A stretch of DNA of 36,562 bases, taken from contig BFEA01000220.1 in the NCBI GenBank assembly GCA_003427395.1, positions 1,356,781 to 1,393,342 of the forward strand. The letters are read 5' to 3'. A program made the position numbers and the translations under genes. The notes beneath the pieces are model-generated. The model saw nothing but the letters and a program-made list of their open reading frames with translations. It did not search any database and was not told the origin of the DNA. Every line of letters begins with the position of its first letter. Within the stretch, counting starts at the first letter, position 1. Shown here one piece after another: positions 25,029 through 29,873 of this stretch. The stretch comes from Chara braunii. Its lineage: Eukaryota > Streptophyta > Charophyceae > Charales > Characeae.

Positions 25029-28000
25029 CCCCCCCCCCCCTTTTTTTTTTTTTGAAATGACGACGGCCTCGAGATATCATCATCGAGTTGACCGGCCCCA
25101 GGTAATTCAGAATTATTTTATTCTGTTCATCTGATGGCAGCTGGATTCAAACTTGGGTCTGTATTTCATTGGGTGTACCAACTGAGCTAGGCAGGTTGGT
25201 TAAACGGAACTTAAACCGAAAAAGGAAGTATGGCTTCGCTATCACCTCCAGAGGTGATCGCAAATTCCAAGCACTCGTGGCTCGGCAGGTCGCTGATATA
25301 TGGGGTGCTGTGTTACTGTGAACCGGCTGGAAATTTTGAAAATTTTAATCTTGGGAAAAGAGGTCCTAGACTCCTAATGGGACTATACCCTCAGATTGTC
25401 CTTTAAGACGTCTGTTAAAACTGGAACATGGAGGTCCTCCGGGACATCCGTTAAAATTGGAAAATACAGAGAAGATTAGCATGGGCCCTGGACGAGGATG
25501 ATATGCATAAATCGAGAAACAGACTTCTCCAGGAAGTTTATTAAAAAAAAAAAAACTGTAACACAGAAGATCAGCATGCCACGACACTCTGCCGGGTTCA
25601 AGACCTGGTCAGATACTTTCGACCAAGGGACACCTGAGGCTGCGGCACCATCCTTTTCAAACAGCACTGTTGCCAAGGCCAGCATCACTCCCCCTTGCAA
25701 GCAAAGCCTTGGCACAACTGAATTACTGTGGATTACCTGGGCCTGGTCAGTGGTGGTGCAGTATCATTAAGGTCGGAGCCCTGCTGTCCAAGAACATGGC
25801 CAAGTGCACTTCTGATGTGTGTGCCACTTGTGGCCTGGCTCCTCAATGTCCTGGCACATACGGTTTTCAACGTCACTGTATGAGGGACGGTAAATCTGTT
25901 TTCGTGCCAGCAATAACACCATACTGGTGTCAGCAATAAATACTGCCAGACCGGCGCCCAACTTCTTTTTTGTCATTTGACAATTTTAGGAAAATGTGAA
26001 AACGACGTTTTAGAAAATTGCGGCAAGCATGTGAAACCAAGTAAACCAACTATTTACAAATGCATTAGAACCACTCGATCGACCTTGCAGTGGCTTGGGC
26101 ACGATCGGGTGGTGCCATTAGCTTCGGCTGGTGTGCAAATTTGTCTTCATTGTGTGGTGGCTATGTCTACTTNCGGGTGGTGCCATTAGCTTCGGCTGGT
26201 GTGCAAATTTGTCTTCATTGTGTGGTGGCTATGTCTACTTCGATTGTGCATGTGTGTGACTGGGTACATCGGATCACGGGGAAAAACGAGTACCCGTGTT
26301 GGGGTGGGGTTAAGTGATCATCTTGGGGCTTAACTTTCACCCCGGTCCACTTTACCGTTTGGTTGAGTGTTTGCCTCCGGATAGGGAGGTCACGTGTTCG
26401 ATCCTTGGACAGTGAGGACTGACAGGAGACTATTTGATGACACTACGGTAGGTAATGCACCCGACATTGGAAAAATTGGGCCACAGCCGTTCGGATTATC
26501 AAACAGTGAGGCATGCCGTCCAATGGTATTCAACATGTTTTTCATTAAACCAGGCCATTACCAGCCCATATGGGGCCTTGGCCAGATGGTTTTCATTTTT
26601 TTTCCGAAATAACCACAGTAATCTGCTTTTCACATTAGTTTGATTTTTATCTGGACAGAGGGGCTAGGCCCTAAAGATCGTCGCCCTCTTGAAATTGAAA
26701 AAATGGTGACTGCACACTGGAGGATGACACCCACAGGCATCCACTCAAATTCTTCGGAAAGGAAAGCGAACTTGTTCCCTGAAGTTGTGTGCAACAGGCC
26801 CATCTCGCCCGAGTTGTTGCTTGAGCCACAACTGCTTCGGGATGAACCAACCGGCCTAGCGCAATTGGTACACAGTACTACACATCAAGTTGGCATGAAC
26901 TGTTGAAATACAAACCTGCGTTCGAAGCTGGATGGAACCAGATAAGTTTTATCTGGGGCTGTTCAGGTCAAACTTCGAAGATTTGTCAGGATGAAACAGC
27001 TTCTCTGGATGGAACCAGAGTTACCAGATAAGTTTTATCTGGGGCTGTTCATGTGTCAGGATGAAACAGCTTATGATATGACTGGCGAGCTTAAAAGGGT
27101 AGTGGACAACGATGGATAGATTGGGTGAGAGCAACCATTGCAGTTAGCAGTAAGAGAACCATGGTTTTCTGAGAACAAGCTGACCTTTTGACTGAGTTCT
27201 CGCCTGAGATTCCCGTCTCTGCTATGTGTTGCCTTGTCACTGTGGGCAGTGTGGTAGGTGAATGTACCTTTCTCTAACTTTTGGGTCTGCTGTCTATTTC
27301 AAGGTACTAACTTGTTGGTCGTGCTGCTGTTGTGTGTCTCGCAAGGGACATATTTAGGGACAAGACTTAAATTTTAGCTGGTAGGTGAAAGTAGGAGAGA
27401 CAGGGGCATGGTGGTAAATGCATAGGTATCCGGTAGGGATTTTCCATGAACTTGAAGCAGACCTATAGTTCGGTAGAAGTCAAAACAGGTACAGAAATGG
27501 TACCGGACGTACCCAGACCAAGATGACGCCAAATACGACTGGAGGAAGGTGGGATTATAGACTACCCAGACCAAGATGACGCCAGATACGACTGGAGGGA
27601 AGTGGGATTATAGACTACATGTCCCAAGGTGGGATTATAGACTACATGCCGCTGCCTCTTTCCAAGTCTGGCAGGCCTAGAGGTGAGGTGGGTGGGCGTA
27701 GGAAGTCTCTCACCTGGAGACAGCTTCGCCAGTGGACCTAGCGAAATGTGGTGGGTTGAAGGAGGAGGAGCTGTTTACTGGAGAAGGAGCTGTGGATTAG
27801 ACAAGAAGGCCTCCATGTGGAGGTTGAGGAGAACGGCGAAGGAGGAGGGTTTGTCTATATTGGGCCCACCAAAAACTACTAGCTCACAAGAGTGGCACTT
27901 TTCACTCAAGTGCTTCCTTTTCACATACAACCCACTGTTAGTTCCTCTACAAAGCAACCAATTGTTGGAGAGAAAAGCAATACAGCATGATGTTGGTGGG

Positions 28001-29252
28001 TTGTGTGTAACAAAGCAAGCAATCGAATGAACATTGAACGCTCTTGTGGGCACCTTTGGACTTCTACAGACCGTGTAACGACTGACTCAAAAGGTGAGAG
28101 CATGAGAAGTATGCTGTGAGAGCAGGGATTTCTTAAGCCGCTAGTACACTGGCCCAGCCTTGCAGAAAGCTTTTGTCGCCACAAGCAAAACTCGGAGGCG
28201 CTGTGCGGCCAGGTGCACCAATGGAAAAAAAAAAATCGGCAGCCTCCGGGTTTCATGCTGACACCCGCAGGCTGATGTGTGTTGTACTGGTGCTTTAAAG
28301 TTTAAAGGAGACTTTGTACCAGGGGAAAATATGAAATACGCCAGTGCATCAGGGTAAAGCACATTTTCATGTTGTTGTGCCTTTTTTTTTTTTTTTTTTT
28401 TTCCCCCTGTGCAGGTGAGAAGACCAAAAAGGGATTTTATCTCTACGATGCCAAGAGGAAGGCTAGCCCTGACCCCGAGTTGAAAAAATATTTGGAGGCA
28501 TCACGAAAGGCATCGAACATCATGCCAAATGGAAAGGTATGAATACTATGAATGTTTTAACTCTTAAGTCAAATGCTAGGTGTCATTGTGCTGCTGTTAG
28601 TTTTTGTACTGCATTTCTGCTTCCCCCCCCCCCCCCCCCCCCCTTTCCCCTTGCAAGTAGCCGTAGCAGTTTCATTAAACATCAACTGATGGAGGGCAGG
28701 AATTCCTCCACATCTCAACCCGGAAGACCTGGGACCATGACCCAGTTAGGCTTTTGGCTTTTGCTGGAAACCGGGTCCAGTGTTCCGAGTTTCAAATTCT
28801 TTTTGCGTGCATGCGCTACATTCAGTTGGCAAAACGTGCGAATAGCTCTCTAAAGAACCTTTGCTTTTGTTGAGACTATTGCAAGTGAATAGGCACAATT
28901 TAAGGCATAGATCTATAAACTAGTATAAAGTTATGAACCAGCAAATAGGCAGAAGCACAAACAGGAGGGCATTGTTGTTAGGTAATTGCAAGAACCCCTA
29001 AAACCCTGTTGTTGGTCAATGGTGTATGAGAGCCTGTAACTTCGTCGTAAATCTCGATCCTCATGCATACAGTGATAGGGAAAGAAGGGGGTGGAGGTGG
29101 GGGGACGGGGGCGATCCCTATGAAATTCACGAGTTAAGAAAGGAAGGGCAATACCATGGTAAAACCGGCATTGACAAAAGTCAACGAAGGCAACAAAACT
29201 CGACAGAGGTGGGGGGGGGGGGGGGGGATTTTGGGAAAAAAAAAAGGGGGGG

Positions 29253-29292
<40 letters not shown>

Positions 29293-29583
29293 GGGGGGGG
29301 GGGGGGGGGGGGGAATTCTGGAAGAGATAAAGTGATGGAAGAATGAAAAAGACAAAGAAGATGAACATTAGAGTATGTACTCCGCGATTCTCAGTGAGAA
29401 ATATGTGTGGTGGTATTATTCTCGGTTTGTGCAGCCTGTCCAGGTGACAGACAAAGAAATACTGGAGATGATCTTCTTCCCAGTTGTCAATGAAGCATGC
29501 CGTGTGATGGACGAGAGAATCGTGGGGCAGGCTTCAGACCTTGATATTGCCACTGTTCTCAGCTTTGGCTTTCCTCCTTACAG
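220..29583 (+). CDS. AIM1: AIM1-like peroxisomal multifunctional protein (15 exons, partial at both ends)
   Basis: The joined exons (about 633 residues; plant family members are about 720) encode a bifunctional enzyme that hydrates trans-2-enoyl-CoA and oxidises L-3-hydroxyacyl-CoA with NAD+ in peroxisomal beta-oxidation. The hydratase half shows the oxyanion-hole stretch [16 protein letters not shown] and LPELQLG (the two catalytic Glu) and [12 protein letters not shown]. The dehydrogenase half shows the Rossmann loop [13 protein letters not shown] and the catalytic set Ser (ATNTSTI), His (GAHFF), Glu (LLEIVRT) and Asn (NRVFFPY). The AIM1 subtype is inferred from GLKEKF near the start, [28 protein letters not shown] and [16 protein letters not shown], as I remember the plant paralogues. 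All introns are GT-AG and every phase joins cleanly. The start codon, the first ~40 residues and the C-terminus with any PTS1 tripeptide are not visible. Nothing in the exons looks broken. Confidence 0.93.
292..896 (+). other. Intron 1
   Basis: A 605-bp GT-AG intron. It holds a short GA run (about 413-432) and a T run (about 707-720). I recognise no gene. Confidence 0.85.
897..959 (+). CDS. AIM1: AIM1-like exon 2 (hydratase oxyanion-hole segment)
   Basis: Encodes [20 protein letters not shown] then KG. FSGGFDI is the conserved CoA/oxyanion-hole segment of peroxisomal hydratases. The acceptor is TTGCAG and the donor is GTACGT; it enters and leaves within split Gly codons. Confidence 0.92.
1301..1907. 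repeat. Two-copy tandem repeat with nested insertion
   Basis: Copy 1 (1301-1690) and copy 2 (1691-1907) share the stretch from the TTCTAACTTATGACA region through GGTTGGGGTAG, ACAAGGAAATGATGTTCTA and GAGTGGCCATAAGT to CTGATTTGGTCT. Copy 1 alone has about 111 extra bases (1370-1480) inside its T-rich tract, plus an internal 39-bp duplication at 1571-1648. Copy 2 lacks both. Confidence 0.8.
1370..1480 (+). repeat. Dispersed repeat inserted in copy 1
   Basis: Contains the block AGGAATCCCTCAACATTTCA and then GCTGGAAACCGGGTCCAGCG. A longer relative lies at 28695-28785 and partial relatives lie at 9231-9280 and, inverted, at 31494-31535. The type of element is not identified. Confidence 0.55.
3661..3687. 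repeat. (GA)n microsatellite
   Basis: Pure GA dinucleotide run in intron 2. Confidence 0.97.
3879..4420. mobile_element. Candidate foldback element with GC-rich imperfect inverted ends
   Basis: The left end (about 3885-3950) and the reverse complement of the right end (about 4340-4420) share CCCGGGCATGGG and nearby GCCCGG blocks, while the interior is AT-rich with A and T runs. The inverted repeats are imperfect and no target duplication was established. It may instead be two copies of a GC-rich repeat in opposite orientation; a similar GC-rich block lies at 8935-8995. Confidence 0.3.
4577..4754. repeat. 89-bp tandem duplication (2 copies)
   Basis: Units 4577-4665 and 4666-4754 are almost identical, each running from TGACGTTGCACCACG to CATATTTTGGGACAC. 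The only difference I noticed is AGCTGC versus AGCCGC. Confidence 0.95.
4934..5064 (+). pseudogene. U6 snRNA retropseudogene with poly(A) tail
   Basis: From 4934 to about 5028 the sequence follows U6 snRNA along its full length: 5' stem-loop GTCCTTCCGGAC, then ATCCGTTAAAATTGGAACGA, the ACAGAGA region here altered to TTAGAGA, AGATTAGCAT, TGCCCCTGCGGAAGGATGAC, and 3' GAGAAATGGTCCAA. A 34-base A run (5031-5064) replaces the U tract. AAAGGTTGAATTCA before it and AAAGGTTTTAATGCA after the A run resemble an imperfect target-site duplication. This is LINE-type retroposition. The altered ACAGAGA box argues against function. Confidence 0.9.
5326..5373. repeat. (CTT)n microsatellite
   Basis: About 16 CTT units in intron 2. 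It is responsible for spurious poly-Ser, poly-Leu and poly-Glu reading frames. Confidence 0.97.
5611..5670 (+). CDS. AIM1: AIM1-like exon 3 (variable linker helix)
   Basis: After GTGCAG it encodes [20 protein letters not shown] and then the first base of an Asn codon, followed by donor GTGAGT. The segment is poorly conserved, but its length and both split codons fit exons 2 and 4 exactly. It corresponds to the loop and helix before the KPVVAA strand in plant proteins. Confidence 0.85.
5671..7325 (+). other. Intron 3
   Basis: A 1.66-kb GT-AG intron. It has an AT-rich block (6180-6310) with the palindrome ACTATTTAAATAGT, a C-rich run near 6426 and the SINE at 6601-6780. Near 7103-7125 a CGGGTTTGATCCTCGG stretch resembles a pol III B box without a clear A box. 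Confidence 0.85.
6601..6780 (+). mobile_element. tRNA-derived SINE, copy 1 (family A)
   Basis: A tRNA-like head has an A box (TGGTACAGCTCAGTTAGTGC, 6609-6628) and a B box (GTTCGAATCC, 6659-6668). It is followed by a non-tRNA body including CAGATGAACAGAA and AATTCTGAATTACCTGGG, and it ends in an A-rich tail (6759-6780, one G). The copy at 25041-25200 shares head, body and tail. Confidence 0.85.
7326..7393 (+). CDS. AIM1: AIM1-like exon 4 (first catalytic Glu)
   Basis: Encodes [20 protein letters not shown] then LAM, with donor GTGAGT. The Glu in GGGLELAM corresponds to the first catalytic glutamate of crotonase-fold hydratases. The exon ends at phase 0. Confidence 0.96.
7394..8196 (+). other. 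Intron 4
   Basis: An 803-bp GT-AG intron. A pyrimidine-rich stretch (7555-7712) is followed by a purine-rich stretch (about 7730-7930) that includes a roughly 40-bp near-repeat containing GAGGAAGACGTC. The reading frame through the purine block is Lys/Arg/Glu-rich and looks compositional. Confidence 0.8.
8197..8278 (+). CDS. AIM1: AIM1-like exon 5 (second catalytic Glu)
   Basis: Encodes [20 protein letters not shown] then GIIPGFGG. The Glu of LPELQLG is the second catalytic glutamate. The acceptor is CTCCAG and the donor GTAAGT; the exon ends inside a Gly codon completed by exon 6. Confidence 0.96.
8706..8816. repeat. Local duplication in intron 5
   Basis: Two units contain GAGGGATRCAATAATATTA, CGAACCCC or CGGAACCCC, and TTTYTGATGRGAAAAAA. 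The second has a short extra AGCAGC segment. A GAGTTCAAATCC just upstream (about 8694) resembles a B box, so this may be the remains of a SINE. Confidence 0.65.
9231..9280 (+). repeat. Dispersed repeat with CAGCACGTGCTG palindrome
   Basis: GGGGAGCAGCACGTGCTGGG followed by AACTGCGCCCAACGTCCC matches, in reverse complement, the block at 31494-31535. Its 3' part resembles the GCTGGAAACCGGGTCCAG repeat in introns 2 and 14. Confidence 0.7.
10211..10372. repeat. Minisatellite of ACTGTAAAA-type units
   Basis: About 160 bp of irregular 8-12-bp units built from ACTGTAAAA and AGTACTAAAA motifs. It lies 75 bases upstream of exon 6. Confidence 0.9.
10448..10503 (+). CDS. AIM1: AIM1-like exon 6
   Basis: Encodes [19 protein letters not shown], the conserved strand and helix after the hydratase active site. 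The acceptor is ATGCAG. The donor GTAGGC departs from the usual GTAAG/GTGAG, but the joined frame into exon 7 is correct. Confidence 0.94.
10504..11694 (+). other. Intron 6
   Basis: A 1.19-kb intron with weak donor GTAGGC and acceptor TTGCAG. It holds a T run (10664-10683) and a C run (about 11441-11461). No gene recognised. Confidence 0.8.
11695..11997 (+). CDS. AIM1: AIM1-like exon 7 (end of hydratase domain and linker)
   Basis: This 101-codon exon starts [20 protein letters not shown] and continues through [29 protein letters not shown] and GGYAGNLK, matching the C-terminal helices of the hydratase/isomerase part and the linker. The acceptor is TTGCAG. The donor is the weak GTGATA. The exon begins and ends at phase 0. 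Confidence 0.95.
12070..12130. repeat. (CA)n-(GA)n microsatellite
   Basis: A short CA run leads into about 24 GA units, 85 bases after the exon 7 donor. Confidence 0.97.
12843..12946. repeat. 60-bp tandem duplication
   Basis: The two units share GCATGACACAGG, GCCCTTTCCCTCTTCGGC and GTAGCACTG. Confidence 0.9.
13463..13680. repeat. 145-bp diverged tandem duplication with small palindromes
   Basis: GCCCTCGCTGAGGGC (13463-13477) and GCCCTCACTGAGGGC (13608-13622) are self-complementary cores. Each is followed by CTCACAC, ATCCAAC and CCAAAGCTTG at matching spacing. Confidence 0.8.
13977..14063 (+). CDS. AIM1: AIM1-like exon 8 (linker to dehydrogenase)
   Basis: Encodes [20 protein letters not shown] then FFAQRMTTR. 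The acceptor is GTGCAG and the donor GTAAGC, both at phase 0. The pattern KEAEVFK..V.SDTAK..H.FFAQR resembles AIM1 more than MFP2. Confidence 0.95.
14915..15010 (-). mobile_element. Possible degenerate tRNA-derived SINE
   Basis: On the minus strand GGCAAGCTCAGTT (A-box-like) is followed about 55 bases later by AAGTTCAAATCCTGAG (B-box-like). No body or tail was matched to other copies. Confidence 0.35.
15086..15128. repeat. (GA)n microsatellite
   Basis: About 21 pure GA units in intron 8. Confidence 0.97.
15274..15361. repeat. Compound (GT)n(GA)n microsatellite
   Basis: About 20 GT units run directly into about 23 GA units without a break. Confidence 0.97.
16058..16232 (+). CDS. AIM1: AIM1-like exon 9 (NAD-binding Rossmann motif)
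   Basis: Encodes [16 protein letters not shown] then [19 protein letters not shown] and [28 protein letters not shown] is the dinucleotide-binding glycine loop of 3-hydroxyacyl-CoA dehydrogenase and the LKEVN acidic residue follows at the expected distance. The acceptor is ATATCAG and the donor GTATGT. Confidence 0.96.
16233..17267 (+). other. Intron 9
   Basis: A 1.04-kb GT-AG intron. It contains a diverged repeat of about 78 bp (16552-16720), with a third partial unit, built on TTCTGTTTGTC, ATCACAGTCTC and GTGCTCCC. No gene recognised. Confidence 0.8.
16552..16720. repeat. Diverged tandem repeat, 2.5 units
   Basis: Units start near 16552 and 16630, with a partial unit near 16695. They share TTCTGTTTGTCRCACTTT, AATCRCAGTCTC and TGCTCC. 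Confidence 0.8.
17268..17389 (+). CDS. AIM1: AIM1-like exon 10 (dehydrogenase Rossmann continuation)
   Basis: Encodes [20 protein letters not shown] then [21 protein letters not shown]. The helical hairpin (RVxKGKMT) and the strand DMVIE are typical of the dehydrogenase domain. The donor GTATGT follows GTC ATT GAG, and exon 11 resumes with AVIE. Confidence 0.95.
17568..17860. repeat. 155-bp tandem duplication
   Basis: Units starting near 17568 and 17723 share TTCTTCTACCTT, CAACAGGGATGTTGGCTTAT, TTCATGTATYATCTTC and TTTAGGCTCCA...AACTCACTTG. A smaller duplication of CAGACTCTCAGC just upstream (17422, 17499) adds to the pattern. Confidence 0.85.
18571..18670 (-). mobile_element. tRNA-derived SINE-like element (family B)
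   Basis: On the minus strand CACCTCAGCTGGCAAG (A box, 18641-18656) is followed by GGGTTTGATTCC (B box, 18625-18636). The A-to-B spacing is shorter than in a complete tRNA, so the head is deleted or degenerate. A similar CCTCAGCTTGGCAAGC occurs on the minus strand at 24365-24383. Confidence 0.55.
18946..19009 (+). ncRNA. Group II intron domains V and VI (3' end, mitochondrial type)
   Basis: Domain V is 34 nt (18946-18979): lower stem GAGCTGTATG with CGTACGGTTC, a two-base AC bulge, upper stem ACGG/CTGT and a GAAA tetraloop. The AGC catalytic triad lies at 18947-18949. Domain VI follows: GGGCAGAG (18983-18990) pairs with CTCTG-A-CCC (18997-19005), leaving A19002 bulged as the branch-point candidate, seven bases before an AC intron end at 19009. 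Domains I-IV are not seen, so it cannot self-splice here. Confidence 0.88.
19010..19080 (+). pseudogene. atp9: atp9 C-terminal exon fragment (mitochondrial origin)
   Basis: Starting at the predicted splice point, CC completes an Ala codon (G|CC), then [19 protein letters not shown] is read, then an N-containing codon, I and L. This is the conserved C-terminal transmembrane helix of the F1Fo ATP synthase proteolipid ring, including the proton-binding Glu of LTEA. After TTA the expected F-V-F end is replaced by TGG GCG NCC, so the gene end is missing. It is a fragment in a nuclear intron and should not be expressed as ATP9. Confidence 0.9.
19165..19240 (-). mobile_element. tRNA-like element, minus strand
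   Basis: The minus strand reads CCATCTCAGTTG (A-box-like) and then AGGTCTGATTCC (B-box-like) about 35 bases on. It sits just downstream of the mitochondrial fragment. Degenerate. Confidence 0.4.
19617..19677. repeat. (GT)n microsatellite
   Basis: About 30 GT units with one CGCG interruption. Confidence 0.97.
20277..20344. repeat. 31-bp direct duplication near the exon 11 acceptor
   Basis: TTGCAAGACGTCAAGGTCTC followed by TGGAATATCGG occurs exactly twice (20277-20307 and 20314-20344) with a 6-bp spacer. Confidence 0.95.
20433..20596 (+). CDS. AIM1: AIM1-like exon 11 (catalytic Ser and His)
   Basis: Encodes [20 protein letters not shown] then [20 protein letters not shown] and [14 protein letters not shown]. 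It carries the catalytic serine (NTST) and histidine (GAHFF) of the dehydrogenase. The acceptor is TGTACAG; the donor GTATGT splits the Ser codon completed in exon 12. Confidence 0.96.
20857..20934. repeat. (CT)n microsatellite, about 39 units
   Basis: Pure CT run; the longest dinucleotide tract in the window. Confidence 0.98.
21634..22079. other. Assembly gap (446 N)
   Basis: A run of N inside intron 11, ending at a CA repeat. Reading frames drawn through it are meaningless. Confidence 1.
22116..22370 (+). CDS. AIM1: AIM1-like exon 12 (catalytic Glu, Asn; dimer domain)
   Basis: Begins by completing Ser, then [33 protein letters not shown] and [15 protein letters not shown]. It contains the Glu of the His-Glu dyad (LLEIVRT), the conserved Asn (GFALNR) and the PMGPF signature that opens the C-terminal dehydrogenase domain. 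The acceptor CACACAG lies only 36 bases after the assembly gap. The donor is GTATAT. Confidence 0.96.
22954..23241. repeat. 134-bp tandem duplication
   Basis: Units at 22954-23087 and 23088-23241 share ACATGGATGYRCCC, CAGACATGCGGACTGGAC, TATCTGCTGCTGA, ATGAGGAAAATTAGACA and AACAAATAGTGGAAAACAAA. Copy 2 has small insertions. Confidence 0.93.
23752..23821. repeat. (CT)n microsatellite followed by GC repeat
   Basis: About 29 CT units, then TGCGCGCGCGC, a potential Z-DNA-forming alternation. Confidence 0.97.
23923..24044 (+). CDS. AIM1: AIM1-like exon 13 (C-terminal dehydrogenase domain)
   Basis: Completes the Arg codon, then encodes [20 protein letters not shown] and [24 protein letters not shown] is typical of this domain after MGPFRL. 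The acceptor is GTTGTAG; the donor GTGAGT leaves a split Gly codon joined in exon 14. The coding sequence is intact although the following intron begins with a very long C tract. Confidence 0.93.
24213..24307. repeat. Poly-C tract of about 95 bases
   Basis: Nearly pure C with one TTT at 24232-24234. Its length is likely unreliable in the assembly. Confidence 0.95.
24320..24400 (-). mobile_element. Possible tRNA-derived element (family B-like head)
   Basis: The minus strand contains TAGCCTCAGCTTGGCAAGC, close to the A-box region at 18641-18656. The B box (GAGATCAATTCGG) is weak. Confidence 0.35.
24921..25040. repeat. T/C homopolymer mosaic
   Basis: Long T runs alternate with C blocks at 24968-24978 and 25029-25040. 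It adjoins the T run that is the poly(A) tail of the minus-strand SINE and may be an overgrown or mis-assembled tail. Confidence 0.85.
25041..25200 (-). mobile_element. tRNA-derived SINE, copy 2 (family A)
   Basis: In reverse complement it reads CCTAGCTCAGTTGGTACACC (A box), GAAATACAGACCCAAGTTTG and AATCC (B box), CAGATGAACAGAAT, AATTCTGAATTACCTGGGGC, then CGTCGTCATTTC and an A tail. Copy 1 at 6601-6780 matches through head and body, in the opposite orientation. Confidence 0.88.
25397..25554 (+). pseudogene. Tandem U6-derived sequences with short poly(A)
   Basis: A 5' U6 fragment (about 25398-25430: GTCCTTTAAGACGTCTGTTA then AAACTGGAAC) is followed directly by a longer copy starting at 25434: GTCCTCCGGGACATCCGTTA, AAATTGGAA, TACAGAGAAGATTAGCAT, GAGGATGATATGCATAAATC and GAGAAA. 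The end departs from U6 (CAGACTTCTCCAGGAAG) before a 12-base A run at 25543-25554. The longer copy keeps the ACAGAGA box. Its CCCTG region is changed, so a pseudogene is most likely. Confidence 0.85.
26106..26240. repeat. 67-bp exact duplication separated by a single N
   Basis: 26106-26172 and 26174-26240 are identical (CGGGTGGTGCC to GTCTACTT) with one N between. This is what an unmerged contig overlap looks like. Confidence 0.95.
26344..26410 (+). mobile_element. tRNA-like head (SINE candidate, family C)
   Basis: GTCCA and TGGAC can pair as an acceptor-like stem. An A-box-like TTTGGTTGAGTG, a CCTCC/GGAGG anticodon-like stem and a B box GTGTTCGATCC occur in order at tRNA spacing. The T stem does not pair well, so this is a derived element and not a working tRNA gene. 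Confidence 0.5.
26846..26965 (+). mobile_element. tRNA-derived SINE, copy 3 (family A, diverged)
   Basis: CCAACCGGCCTAGCGCAATT then GGTACAC, TGTTGAAATACAAACCTGCG, TTCGAAGCTGGATGGAACC and TATCTGGGGC correspond in order to the head and body of copies 1 and 2. The tail is replaced by the duplication that follows. Confidence 0.65.
26931..27073. repeat. Tandem duplication of the SINE body end
   Basis: GATGGAACCAGA, CAGATAAGTTTTATCTGGGG, CTGTTCA and TGTCAGGATGAAACAGCTT occur twice. The first unit carries an extra AAACTTCGAAGATT. Confidence 0.88.
27511..27645. repeat. 53-bp tandem repeat, 2 units plus a partial third
   Basis: Units 27511-27563 and 27564-27616 share ACCCAGACCAAGATGACGCC, ATACGACTGGAGG and GTGGGATTATAGACTAC. 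The last block is repeated once more at 27626-27645. Confidence 0.93.
28415..28536 (+). CDS. AIM1: AIM1-like exon 14
   Basis: Encodes [20 protein letters not shown] then [29 protein letters not shown] and the SNIMPNGK tail fit the second C-terminal repeat; the tail resembles AIM1. The acceptor is GTGCAG after a T-rich tract and the donor GTATGA follows at phase 0. Confidence 0.95.
28695..28785 (+). repeat. Dispersed repeat, longer relative of 1370-1480
   Basis: Shares CAGGAATTCCTCCACATCTC, AACCCGGA and TTTTGCTGGAAACCGGGTCC with intron 2, but has about 45 extra bases between the shared blocks. Confidence 0.7.
29213..29313. repeat. G/A homopolymer mosaic
   Basis: Runs of G, A, G, A (about 36) and G (about 30) in succession. 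The reverse complement resembles the T/C mosaic at 24921-25040. Confidence 0.93.
29435..29583 (+). CDS. AIM1: AIM1-like exon 15 (last exon visible)
   Basis: Encodes [20 protein letters not shown] then [20 protein letters not shown] and [20 protein letters not shown] and SDLDIA are hallmarks of the terminal dehydrogenase repeat. The donor GTACTT splits the Arg codon. The expected next residues (a GGI-FWAD-type segment) do not follow before the window ends. Confidence 0.95.
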
Positions 29584-29816
29584 GTACTTCCTGCAGAAAA
29601 ATGCCTTTCGCCAGAGCTGCCATTCACATATGCATCTCTGGGTTTTATCTCTGTACATTGCGAGTTACTCTGTATCTATATATTGTGTGTGTGCATGGGT
29701 GTGTGCGTGTGTTGTGGCCTTTGTGGGTGTGTTGTACCTGTGTGTGTTGTGTGTTTGCGTGCAGGCGTGTGTTCGTGTGTGTGTCTGTTCTGTGTGTGCA
29801 TGAGTGCATGTGCGTA

Positions 29817-29818
<2 letters not shown>

Positions 29819-29872
<54 letters not shown>
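29819..29872. repeat. (GT)n microsatellite
   Basis: About 27 GT units inside a wider GT-rich region (29680-29880). Confidence 0.97.

Positions 29873-29873
<1 letters not shown>

Larger units (their letters stand above)
24045..28414 (+). other. Intron 13 (4.4 kb)
   Basis: A GT-AG intron. In order it holds a long C tract, a possible tRNA-like element (24320-24400), a pyrimidine mosaic, SINE copy 2 (minus), a U6-derived pair, a 67-bp split duplication, a tRNA-like element (26344-26410), SINE copy 3 and a 53-bp tandem repeat. From 27650 to 28380 I see no identifiable feature before the T run that precedes exon 14. Confidence 0.85.
28537..29434 (+). other. Intron 14
   Basis: An 898-bp GT-AG intron with a C tract (28622-28643), the dispersed GCTGGAAACCGGGTCCAG repeat (28695-28785) and a G/A homopolymer mosaic (29213-29313). 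Confidence 0.85.

Noticed and set aside
25670-25939. 89-codon frame with several cysteines ([12 protein letters not shown])
   Set aside because: It sits in intron 13 beside U6-derived repeat sequence, no domain could be recognised, and splice phases of exons 13 and 14 need no intervening exon.
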